Part shown: positions 17,402 through 24,420 of the stretch, one piece after another
Layout of the letters: each line of letters starts with the position of its first letter
Position numbering within the stretch: position 1 is the first letter of the stretch
NCBI GenBank assembly: GCA_039922875.1
Contig: JBDTDV010000023.1
Location: 1 to 64,000 of the forward strand
Direction of reading: 5' to 3'
Source of the DNA: JBDTDV01 sp039922875
GTDB taxonomy: Bacteria; Actinomycetota; Actinomycetes; Actinomycetales; Microbacteriaceae
DNA: 64,000 bases
The notes under the pieces: model-generated
What the model was told of the DNA's origin: nothing
What the model saw: only the letters and a program-made list of their open reading frames with translations
The model's database searches: none
Program-made: the position numbers and the translations under genes

Positions 17402-18211
17402 TTAGCCCTTGGCCGCGACACTGGCCGCGATTTCCGGTGGAACGACGGACAGCGGTTGCCAGCTGTCGAAGACGCCGTAGGCGATCAGCCGTTCGGCGGC
17501 GTGGTACGGCGGGTTGCAGGTGGTGATGGTGATGAAGCGGTCTTGTGGGGCGGCATCCGCCACCCTGGGTACCGGTAACAGCACCGAGACCGCGCTGGGC
17601 TGGACGTACTCGAAGTTCCGGAACCGGTAGGTGTAATAGCCGTCCTTGGTCTGGATGTAGATCGCGTCACCGATCTGCAGCTTCGCGACATCGATCAAGG
17701 CGTTGCCCCAGCCCGTGTCGTGCCCGGCGATCGCGAAGTTTCCGACGGCTCCCGGCATCTGGGTATCCGGGTAGTGCCCGATCCCCGATGTATAGCTGTT
17801 GAGGACCGACTCGACGTCGACCGTCTCCTTGATGACACGCTTGTAGTCTGGACCGAACCTCGGCACGTAGAGCACGGCAAAGGCCTTGGCCGCGCCGACC
17901 GGATCCATCACCGGGGGTGGACCATAACTGACTCCGGTCGGGGTGGTGGTTGCGGTCGGCTCAGGGGTCGACGGCGCGCTCTGGGTCCATTGCCTGCTCT
18001 GCTGGGCGGCGGCGTTGGTCTGCTGCCCGGAGAGCACGAGACTGTTCCACCAGACCTGCCAGCCGAGGAAGAGCAGCACGATCAGCCCGCAGGTAATCAG
18101 GATCTCGCCGAGCACCCCGAAGACCGTCGGCCGGCGCGGCGCCCGTTCGCGCAGATGTCGCAGCGCGGCGCGAGGATGCTGGTCTTCCTGCTCGTCAGGC
18201 GCCCGCGTCAT
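17402..18211 (-). CDS. Class E sortase
   Basis: A 269-aa class E sortase, a transpeptidase that anchors or assembles LAXTG-type surface proteins. The start at 18211 gives a cytosolic N-terminus of about 30 residues, then one helix (about 32-54, GVLGEILITCGLIVLLFLGWQVWW), a Ser/Thr/Pro stalk and the sortase beta barrel (about 110-255). The catalytic residues are visible: His164 in AGHDTGW, Cys232 in ITITTCNPPY and Arg241 in AAERLIAYG. Longer in-frame starts would run through the divergent crgA gene and are rejected. It heads an apparent operon with the 52-aa membrane protein and the amidotransferase. Confidence 0.9.
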   Translation of the reverse strand: MTRAPDEQEDQHPRAALRHLRERAPRRPTVFGVLGEILITCGLIVLLFLGWQVWWNSLVLSGQQTNAAAQQSRQWTQSAPSTPEPTATTTPTGVSYGPPPVMDPVGAAKAFAVLYVPRFGPDYKRVIKETVDVESVLNSYTSGIGHYPDTQMPGAVGNFAIAGHDTGWGNALIDVAKLQIGDAIYIQTKDGYYTYRFRNFEYVQPSAVSVLLPVPRVADAAPQDRFITITTCNPPYHAAERLIAYGVFDSWQPLSVVPPEIAASVAAKG

Positions 18212-18319
18212 GGTGCAGATTCTACCGGTGGCGGCTGCGAGTTGGCCCACGGACCCGTGCGGGACGAGCGACACCGCAGCATGGCACCCATTCGGGTCAA
18301 CCGGGTAGACTGCACTGTT

Positions 18320-18568
18320 ATGGCACGCACGAAGACCCGAACCAAGCCCGCGCGCCCGGAGTCGACCACGGCATCCGGGAACCAACCACCGAACCCGGTG
18401 TGGTTCAAGCCGGTCATGTTCGGCTTCATGTTGCTGGGTCTGGTCTGGATCATCGTCTTCTACGTCAGCCAGAACGCGCTGCCCATTCCGGGCCTGGACG
18501 GTTGGAATATTCTGATCGGATTCGGCATCGCGTTCATCGGCTTTTTGATGACCACGCGCTGGCGCTGA
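18320..18568 (+). CDS. crgA: Cell division protein CrgA
   Basis: An 82-aa protein with a basic, disordered N-terminus (ARTKTRTKPARP) and two membrane helices (about 31-51 and 60-78) ending in TTRWR, the classic CrgA architecture. CrgA is an actinobacterial inner-membrane septum factor that helps recruit FtsI and other division proteins. No ribosome site precedes the ATG at 18320, but a TAGACT -10-like hexamer ends about 10 bases upstream, so the transcript may be leaderless or nearly so. It is divergent from the sortase gene. Confidence 0.93.
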   Translation: MARTKTRTKPARPESTTASGNQPPNPVWFKPVMFGFMLLGLVWIIVFYVSQNALPIPGLDGWNILIGFGIAFIGFLMTTRWR

Positions 18569-18592
18569 CGGCAGCCCCCGTGAGGGGGACAC

Positions 18593-18606
18593 TTACACGT
18601 GTGTAA
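18593..18606. promoter_or_regulatory. 14-bp perfect inverted repeat TTACACGTGTGTAA
   Basis: The half sites TTACAC and GTGTAA are perfect inverted repeats around a GT spacer, in the 79-bp gap between the convergent ends of crgA and the rhomboid gene. A small CCCCC/GGGGG hairpin (18575-18588) precedes it. It could be an operator or part of a terminator-like structure. No regulator is suggested by the sequence. Confidence 0.35.
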
Positions 18607-18628
18607 TTATCCCCACTGTTAATAACCC

Positions 18629-18637
18629 TGTGGATAA
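18629..18637 (-). promoter_or_regulatory. DnaA box (perfect TTATCCACA)
   Basis: The plus strand reads TGTGGATAA, the exact complement of the DnaA box consensus. It sits just before the rhomboid stop codon in the gap after crgA, about 12 kb from the dnaA-dnaN region. One 9-mer could arise by chance, but it is a perfect match near the origin. Confidence 0.5.
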
Positions 18638-18647
18638 CTCTCGCTGA

Positions 18648-19493
18648 CTACTTGAGAAAGATGCCTGCGACGAGTAGCAGGCTGAGCACCGCGAGTGCTG
18701 GAATCTGCCACGCTCGCCGCCGCATCGGCCTGGTCCACACGTAAATCAAGCCGACCAGGATGCCCCCGATCAAGCCGCCAACGTGCGCCTGCCAGGCGAT
18801 CCCCAGACTGGGAATGAATCCGATCACCAGGTTGATCCCGACCAGGATCAACAGCTGCGTGCTGCTGCCGCCCAGGTGGCGCTGGATGACGAAGAATGCG
18901 CCCACCAGGCCGAAGATGGCGCCGGATGCCCCGACCACCGGCTGATTGAGCGGCGCCAGAACATAGACGCCGAGTGAACCTGCGAATCCGCTGATGAGAT
19001 ACAGCGCGAGATACCGGCCCCTGCCGAGCATCGGCTCCATGATCATGCCGAAGATCCACAGCGTGTACATGTTCAGCGCGATGTGGAGAATCGAAGCATG
19101 CACGAACACCGACGTGAGCATCCGCCAGGGCTCGAAGCCGTACCCAACGCCTGCGCCCGGTACCGAATAGACGCCGGCATATTGGAGCGCACCGGTAACC
19201 GAGCCGCCGATCCCGGGCAGTGATTGCACGATGAAAACGAACGCCGTGACGGCGATGATGCCGTAGGTCATCACCGGCTTGGCGCCGGAGCGCAGCGAGC
19301 TGAAAACCCGGGACTTCGTCCGCGGTGCGGATTGCCGCTGCGCGCGCATGCACTCCGGGCAGATCACGCCGACGGCGCCCGGAGTCTGGCATTCCGGGCA
19401 GATCGTACGACCGCATCGTTGACAGAGGATGAAACTCTGTCGATCCGGATGCCGGTAGCAGTAGTTAGCGGTCGATTCCGGGGCCTCGGTCAC
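18648..19493 (-). CDS. Rhomboid family intramembrane serine protease with N-terminal zinc ribbon
   Basis: A 281-aa rhomboid protease. The N-terminal 50 residues hold seven Cys (12, 24, 27, 32, 35, 45, 48) in a B-box-like zinc-binding arrangement (CYRHPDRQSFILCQRCGRTICPEC). Six or seven helices follow from about residue 73. The catalytic dyad is Ser190 in VGASGAIFGLVGAFF and His237 in WQAHVGGLIGG; the oxyanion-region HASILHIALNMYTLW is also present. It cleaves membrane protein substrates within the bilayer; substrates are unknown. This gene with its zinc ribbon is standard near crgA and ppiA in actinobacteria. Confidence 0.92.
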   Translation of the reverse strand: MTEAPESTANYCYRHPDRQSFILCQRCGRTICPECQTPGAVGVICPECMRAQRQSAPRTKSRVFSSLRSGAKPVMTYGIIAVTAFVFIVQSLPGIGGSVTGALQYAGVYSVPGAGVGYGFEPWRMLTSVFVHASILHIALNMYTLWIFGMIMEPMLGRGRYLALYLISGFAGSLGVYVLAPLNQPVVGASGAIFGLVGAFFVIQRHLGGSSTQLLILVGINLVIGFIPSLGIAWQAHVGGLIGGILVGLIYVWTRPMRRRAWQIPALAVLSLLLVAGIFLK

Positions 19494-19531
19494 CGAAGTG
19501 TACTCTCGTTGAAATGGTCGGGTGTGGTCGC

Positions 19532-20071
19532 CTAGGCCTGATCCACGCTGACGCTCTGGATCACAACATCCTCCAGTGGACGGTCCCTGGCATCGGTTGG
19601 CAGCCCGGCGAGCTTGTCGATGACCTGGCGGGAAGCCTGGTCATCCACCTCCCCGAAGATACTGTGCTTGCCCTGCAACCAAGTGGTCGGGCCAACCGTG
19701 ATGAAGAACTGGGAGCCGTTGGTGCCGTGGCCGCCCTGCAGCCCGGCGTTGGCCATGGCCAGCATGTATGGCTTGGTGAAGTCCAGCTCCGGATTGATCT
19801 CGTCGTCGAACTGGAACCCTGGCCCGCCGGTACCGGTGCCAAGCGGGTCACCGCCCTGGATCATGAAGCCCGGGATGATCCGGTGGAAGACCACACCGTC
19901 GTACAACTTTTCGTTCGACTTCGTCCCGGTCTTGGGATGGGTCCACTCGATCTCGCCGGTGGCCAGACCGATGAAGTTCTTCACCGTCTTCGGCGCATGA
20001 TTACCGTAAAGGTTGACCTTGATATCGCCGAAATTGGTGTGCAGGGTTGCGACAGCGGTGTGCTTGGACAT
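19532..20071 (-). CDS. ppiA: Cyclophilin-type peptidyl-prolyl cis-trans isomerase
   Basis: A 179-aa cytosolic cyclophilin. I start at the ATG at 20071 (MSKHTAVATLHTNFGDI); the longer frame begins inside the upstream region of a divergent gene. Catalytic residues are recognisable: the Arg in FHRIIPGFMIQGGDP, the GTNGSQFFIT motif and the His in GKHSIFGEV. The insertion LDFTKPYMLAMANAG is as in actinobacterial PpiA. There is no signal peptide, so it acts in the cytoplasm as a general prolyl isomerase. Confidence 0.93.
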   Translation of the reverse strand: MSKHTAVATLHTNFGDIKVNLYGNHAPKTVKNFIGLATGEIEWTHPKTGTKSNEKLYDGVVFHRIIPGFMIQGGDPLGTGTGGPGFQFDDEINPELDFTKPYMLAMANAGLQGGHGTNGSQFFITVGPTTWLQGKHSIFGEVDDQASRQVIDKLAGLPTDARDRPLEDVVIQSVSVDQA

Positions 20072-20185
20072 GCCTGCAATTCTTACACACAGTCCGGCAC
20101 GCTCCGTGTGAGTGCTGCGCCGCGGGTGGCGCTGAGCGGATTCGGTGGCAAGATGGGAATGTTCGTTCATCTCAGGGAGGACCAG

Positions 20186-20728
20186 ATGAGTCTGTCACGT
20201 AAACGCCAGAAGGAACTCAAGCGCCTGCGAGGGAATGCCGAGGACCTGTGGCGCGCCCAACAGGACATCCTGGATCGGGCGAATTCGGTCGCCAAGGAGG
20301 CTGGCCGGCAGGTCAACTACCTCACCAGGGAAGAGGTCGCGCCACGGGTCAAGGACACTGTGGACACCTACGTCAGGCCGGGATTTGACAGAGGGGTCTC
20401 ACTGACCAAGAACGCCGCACGGCTGGTGGGAGAGCGGATCACCAATGATGTCGTGCCGGCAGTCGGCACCGCGATCGGCACCGCCCTCAGCGTCGGGGAT
20501 GTTGCGCGCGACGCCCGGGTTCGGGCTGCGGTGAAGCGACTCAAGCCATCCAAAGTCGTGAAGAAGGAATCCAACTCCGGTATCGGCCGCTACTTCGCCG
20601 TCGGCGCGGTTTTGGTTGCGGTCGCCGGCGTCGGCTATGCCGTTTGGCAGACCTTCCGCGCAGATGACGAACTCTGGGTCGCCGACGAAGAGCCGACGAC
20701 TCGGACCCCGGCAGCAGCCAACAGCTAG
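20186..20728 (+). CDS. Tail-anchored-like membrane protein, unknown function
   Basis: This 180-aa protein starts at an ATG at 20186 after a strong AGGGAGG. It begins MSLSRKRQKELKRLRGNAEDLWRAQ, a highly charged helical stretch likely to form a coiled coil, continues with Val/Ala/Arg-rich amphipathic sequence and has one membrane helix near the C-terminus (about 133-152, YFAVGAVLVAVAGVGYAVW), followed by an acidic tail DDELWVADEEP. Homologues are common in Microbacteriaceae next to ppiA, sometimes misnamed DNA helicase; no helicase motif is present. The last bases overlap the end of the convergent Nudix gene by four. Confidence 0.75.
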   Translation: MSLSRKRQKELKRLRGNAEDLWRAQQDILDRANSVAKEAGRQVNYLTREEVAPRVKDTVDTYVRPGFDRGVSLTKNAARLVGERITNDVVPAVGTAIGTALSVGDVARDARVRAAVKRLKPSKVVKKESNSGIGRYFAVGAVLVAVAGVGYAVWQTFRADDELWVADEEPTTRTPAAANS

Positions 20729-21144
20729 GGGCGGTTCGCGGCTTTCAGCGCGATATCCACAAGCTTGACGTGACGCAATGACGGCACCTGGCTCAGCGCG
20801 AACCACTGCGCGCGATCGGTGCTCCCGTCGAGCTCGTCGATCATGGATCCGCCCACGACGTGTGCGCGATAAACGATCCGTAGCGCGTGCAGCGGGCGGG
20901 CGGCCCCATCGAAGCGCCGCCGAGCCGGCACCACGTGGGAGCTGACCAGCATCAGTTCATCCGTTTCGGCTCGGTAGCCGGTCTCCTCGTGAATTTCCCT
21001 GACCGCAGCCGTTACGGGGTCCTCACCGGACTCCAGGCCGCCGCCTGGTAGCGTCCAGCCCGACCGACCATGGCTGTTCCAGTGCGCGAGCAGAAGGCGG
21101 TCACCATCGATAATCAGGCCGTAGGCTGCGACCCGGATGTCCAT
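20725..21144 (-). CDS. NUDIX hydrolase
   Basis: A 139-aa Nudix hydrolase, which cleaves nucleoside diphosphates linked to another moiety. The complete Nudix box is present: GGGLESGEDPVTAAVREIHEETGY (Gly-x5-Glu-x7-Arg-Glu-x2-Glu-Glu-x-Gly), at about residues 34-57. The start MDIRVAAYGLII is the usual start for this subgroup, and the ATG at 21144 lies only two bases from the 3' end of tRNA-Ala. There is no room for a ribosome site other than within the tRNA, so translation may depend on tRNA processing. The substrate is not predictable. Confidence 0.88.
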   Translation of the reverse strand: MDIRVAAYGLIIDGDRLLLAHWNSHGRSGWTLPGGGLESGEDPVTAAVREIHEETGYRAETDELMLVSSHVVPARRRFDGAARPLHALRIVYRAHVVGGSMIDELDGSTDRAQWFALSQVPSLRHVKLVDIALKAANRP

Positions 21145-21145
21145 G

Positions 21146-21218
21146 TGGAGCCACGGGGAATCGAACCCCGGACCTCCTGCTTGCAAAGCAGGCGCTCTAC
21201 CAATTGAGCTATGGCCCC
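21146..21218 (-). tRNA. tRNA-Ala(TGC)
   Basis: The minus strand folds as acceptor GGGGCCA/TGGCTCC with discriminator A73, D-loop AGCTCAATTGGTAGAGC, anticodon stem CCTGC/GCAGG around loop TTTGCAA (anticodon TGC) and T-arm CGGGGTTCGATTCCCCG. The length is 73 nt; CCA is not encoded. It follows tRNA-Ile by 38 nt, and the pair is probably cotranscribed, continuing into the Nudix gene. Confidence 0.96.
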
Positions 21219-21256
21219 TGACCGGCCCGTTCGGTCAGGCAGATGAACGAGCACCG

Positions 21257-21330
21257 TGGGGCTACCAGGATTTGAACCTGGGACCTCTTCGTTATCAGCG
21301 AAGCGCTCTAACCAACTGAGCTATAGCCCC
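21257..21330 (-). tRNA. tRNA-Ile(GAT)
   Basis: The minus strand folds as acceptor GGGGCTA/TAGCCCC with A73, D-arm with GGTTAGAGC, anticodon stem CTTCG/CGAAG around loop CTGATAA (anticodon GAT) and T-loop TTCAAAT. The length is 74 nt; CCA is not encoded. A TAGTCT -10-like hexamer lies 20-25 bp upstream. The tRNA-Ile/tRNA-Ala pair downstream of gyrA is conserved in actinobacteria. Confidence 0.96.
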
Positions 21331-21409
21331 GAATGGGCAAAACTGAGACTACCGGACGGAGGGCCATTCTCTAAATCGCCATCGAAAACCGCCGCATCTG
21401 TTCGGTGAG

Positions 21410-21817
21410 TCAGTTGTTCTGGAACCCGACCAAAAGTCCTCCGGTGATTTTCACACTCAGGTTGTAGAGCAACGCAAAAACCGCGCCGAGTACCGTGATC
21501 ACGACGGTGTTCAGGATGGCGACGATAATCGAGAAACCCATCACTTGATTCAACGCGAGGAAGGACTTCAGATCGTTCGAGGATCCGGCGATGTCTTTCA
21601 GCAATGAGCTGGCCGAATCGAAGACGCCGATCTGGTTCAGCACAGTCCAGATCAGAAAGGATCCGACGATGACCACGATTCCCAGGCAGATCCCGACCAG
21701 GAACGACAACTTCAGGCTGGACCAGAAGTCGATATAGACAAGCCTGAGTCGAACCTGTTTGGTCGACTTGCCCCGGGATGACTTCTTGGCGAGCTTCTCG
21801 GCGACGCTACTACTCAT
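21410..21817 (-). CDS. DUF3566 domain membrane protein
   Basis: A 135-aa protein with a basic cytosolic start (EKLAKKSSRGKSTKQVRLRLVYIDFWSSLKLSFLVG) and two long membrane helices (about 37-62 and 95-125), ending in a short soluble tail. The VRLRLVYIDFWSSLK stretch is the signature of DUF3566. The gene immediately follows gyrA in many actinobacteria (Rv0007 in M. tuberculosis); its function is unknown. The ATG overlaps the gyrA stop by eight bases. Confidence 0.92.
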   Translation of the reverse strand: MSSSVAEKLAKKSSRGKSTKQVRLRLVYIDFWSSLKLSFLVGICLGIVVIVGSFLIWTVLNQIGVFDSASSLLKDIAGSSNDLKSFLALNQVMGFSIIVAILNTVVITVLGAVFALLYNLSVKITGGLLVGFQNN

Positions 21818-24377
21818 CTACGATTTCTTCCTTCTCGGCGGCGCTCTCTGGCTCGTCAACCTCGGCGAGAGTGCGTTCGGAGTTCTTGGCAAGTGCGATG
21901 ATCTTGTCTTCGGCGGCGAACCGGGCGAAGACGACACCCATTGTGTCGCGGCCCTTGGCTGGTACCTCGGCCACGGCAGAGCGTACCACCTTGCCGCTGG
22001 AAAGAACCACAAGAACCTCGTCATCCTCGTCCACGATCAATGCTCCGACAAGGTCTCCCCGATCATCGCTGAGCTTGGCGACCTTGATCCCCAAACCGCC
22101 GCGATTCTGCAGCCGGTAATGCTCAACGGCGGTGCGCTTGGCGTAGCCGCCCTCGGTGACCACGAACACAAACCCTCCGCCGTCGACCACCGACGCGTCG
22201 AGCAGCTGGTCGTCACCCCTGAAGTGCATCCCAATGACACCGGAGGTCGAGCGTCCCATCGGCCGCAGCGCGTCATCGGATGCGGTGAACCGGATCGACA
22301 TACCCTTGCGCGAGACCAAAAGCAGGTCGGAATCGGCCTCCACCAGCAAAGCGGAGACTAACTCGTCGTCCTCACGCAGCTTGATCGCGATGATCCCACC
22401 AGACCGGTTCGTGTCGTAATCGCTGAGCGCAGTCTTCTTCAGCAGGCCACCACGGGTCGCCAGCGCCAGGTACTTCGACGCGGCGTAGTCGCGGATCGCG
22501 AGCACCTCAGCGATCTTCTCGTCCGGCTGCATCGCCAGCAGATTGGCGACGTGCTGGCCCTTGGCGTCGCGACCGGCCTCCTGCACCTCATACGCTTTCG
22601 CGCGGTAAACGCGGCCCTTGTTCGTGAAGAACAACAGCCAGTTGTGCGTGGTGGTGACGAAGAAGTGTGCCACCACGTCATCGGCACGCAGTTGGGCGCC
22701 CTTGACTCCCCGACCGCCACGGTGCTGACTTCGATAGTTGTCGCTGCGGGTGCGCTTGATATACCCGCCACGGGTGATCGTGATGACCATTTCCTCTTCG
22801 GGAATCAGGTCCTCGACGCTCATATCCCCGTCGAAACCGAACATGATCTCGGTCCTGCGGTCATCGCCGTACTTCGCGACGATCTCCGACAACTCCTCAC
22901 CGACGATCTCGCGCTGCCGAACCGGGCTGGCCAGGATCGCGTTGTACTCGGCGATCAGTCGTTCCAGTTCCGCCGCCTCGTCAATGATCTTCTGACGTTC
23001 CATAGCGGCCAGCCGGCGCAGCTGCATCTCGAGGATGGCTCTGGCCTGAAGCTCGTCGATCTCCAGCAGCTCCATAAGCCCGTCGCGAGCGTCTTCAACC
23101 GTGGTCGACCGCCTGATCAGGGCGATCACCTCGTCCAGCGCGTCGAGTGCCTTCAGGTAGCCACGCAGGATATGCGCGCGCTCTTCGGCCTTGCGCAGCC
23201 GGAACTGGGTGCGTCGCACGATGACCTCGACCTGGTGGTCGACCCAGGCGGTGACGAATCCGTCCAGGGCGAGAGTGCGTGGCACCCCATCGACGATCGC
23301 CAGCATGTTGGCGCCGAAGTTCTCCTGAAGCTGGGTGTGCTTGTACAGATTGTTCAGCACCACCTTGGCCACGGCGTCGCGCTTGAGCACGATCACCAGA
23401 CGCTGACCGGTCCGGCCGCTGGTCTCATCGCGGATGTCGGCGATCCCGCCGATCCGGCCATCCTTGACCAGGTCGGCGATCTTGATCGCAAGGTTGTCCG
23501 GGTTGACCTGGTACGGCAGCTCGGTGACCACCAAGCAGGTACGGCCCTGGATCTCTTCCACGTTGACCACCGCGCGCATCGTGATCGAACCGCGCCCGGT
23601 ACGGTAGGCGTCCTGGATTCCCTTCACGCCGAGGATCTGTGCCCCGGTTGGGAAGTCTGGACCCTTGATCCGGTGGATCAGCGCGTCCAGCAGCTCCTCG
23701 CGGCTGGCATCCGGATTCTGCAACGCCCATAGGGCCCCGGCGGCGACCTCGCGGAGATTGTGCGGCGGGATATTCGTGGCCATACCCACCGCGATGCCGA
23801 CCGATCCGTTGACCAGCAGATTCGGGAACCGGCTGGGCAGGATGAACGGTTCCTGGGTGCGTCCATCGTAGTTGTCTACAAAGTCGACGGTCTCCTCTTC
23901 GATGTCACGAACCATCTCAAGCGCCAGCGGCGCCATTTTGGTTTCGGTGTATCGCGGGGCAGCGGCGCCGTCGTTGCCGGGGGAACCGAAGTTTCCTTGA
24001 CCAAGTGCCAGCGGGTAGCGCAGACTCCACGGTTGCACCAACCGGACCAGCGCGTCGTAGATGGAAGTGTCACCATGCGGGTGGAACTGGCCCATCACAT
24101 CGCCGACCACACGGGCGCTCTTGGAGAAGGACTTCTCCGGCCGGTACCCGCCGTCGAACATGGCGTAGATCACCCGGCGATGCACCGGCTTCAATCCGTC
24201 GCGAACCTCGGGCAGAGCCCGGCCGACGATGACGCTCATCGCGTAGTCGAGATACGACCGTTGCATTTCCAGTTGCAGATCGACCTGGTCGATCTTGCCG
24301 TGCACGCCGAACCGGGAGGTTTCGCCGTCGATGGCGTCTTCCAGGGTTTCGTCGGTGCCGTCAGTTTCGTCTGCCAT
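21810..24377 (-). CDS. gyrA: DNA gyrase subunit A
   Basis: The 855-aa gyrase A subunit. The breakage-reunion domain begins after a 25-residue acidic leader (QMQRSYLDYAMSVIVGRALP-like sequence, here LEMQRSYLDYAMSVIVG). The catalytic Tyr is in PRYTETKM. The quinolone pocket reads HPHGDTSIYD, where E. coli has HPHGDSAVYD. The C-terminal pinwheel domain (from about residue 530) carries GyrA-box-like repeats (for example RGGRGVKG at QHRGGRGVKGAQLRADD). Together with GyrB it introduces negative supercoils. It lies 43 bp downstream of gyrB and overlaps the DUF3566 gene. Confidence 0.97.
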   Translation of the reverse strand: MADETDGTDETLEDAIDGETSRFGVHGKIDQVDLQLEMQRSYLDYAMSVIVGRALPEVRDGLKPVHRRVIYAMFDGGYRPEKSFSKSARVVGDVMGQFHPHGDTSIYDALVRLVQPWSLRYPLALGQGNFGSPGNDGAAAPRYTETKMAPLALEMVRDIEEETVDFVDNYDGRTQEPFILPSRFPNLLVNGSVGIAVGMATNIPPHNLREVAAGALWALQNPDASREELLDALIHRIKGPDFPTGAQILGVKGIQDAYRTGRGSITMRAVVNVEEIQGRTCLVVTELPYQVNPDNLAIKIADLVKDGRIGGIADIRDETSGRTGQRLVIVLKRDAVAKVVLNNLYKHTQLQENFGANMLAIVDGVPRTLALDGFVTAWVDHQVEVIVRRTQFRLRKAEERAHILRGYLKALDALDEVIALIRRSTTVEDARDGLMELLEIDELQARAILEMQLRRLAAMERQKIIDEAAELERLIAEYNAILASPVRQREIVGEELSEIVAKYGDDRRTEIMFGFDGDMSVEDLIPEEEMVITITRGGYIKRTRSDNYRSQHRGGRGVKGAQLRADDVVAHFFVTTTHNWLLFFTNKGRVYRAKAYEVQEAGRDAKGQHVANLLAMQPDEKIAEVLAIRDYAASKYLALATRGGLLKKTALSDYDTNRSGGIIAIKLREDDELVSALLVEADSDLLLVSRKGMSIRFTASDDALRPMGRSTSGVIGMHFRGDDQLLDASVVDGGGFVFVVTEGGYAKRTAVEHYRLQNRGGLGIKVAKLSDDRGDLVGALIVDEDDEVLVVLSSGKVVRSAVAEVPAKGRDTMGVVFARFAAEDKIIALAKNSERTLAEVDEPESAAEKEEIVDE

Positions 24378-24420
24378 TTATCTTCTCTTTGTTGGTCGGG
24401 ATGCCGGTCACGTGGCGTGA

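Noticed and set aside
17402..18592. Sortase start at 18592
   Set aside because: It would run through the whole crgA gene on the opposite strand and adds sequence unlike a sortase.
22551..23732. Plus-strand frame of about 393 codons opposite gyrA
   Set aside because: Antisense shadow; His/Asp/Val-rich composition typical of reverse frames.
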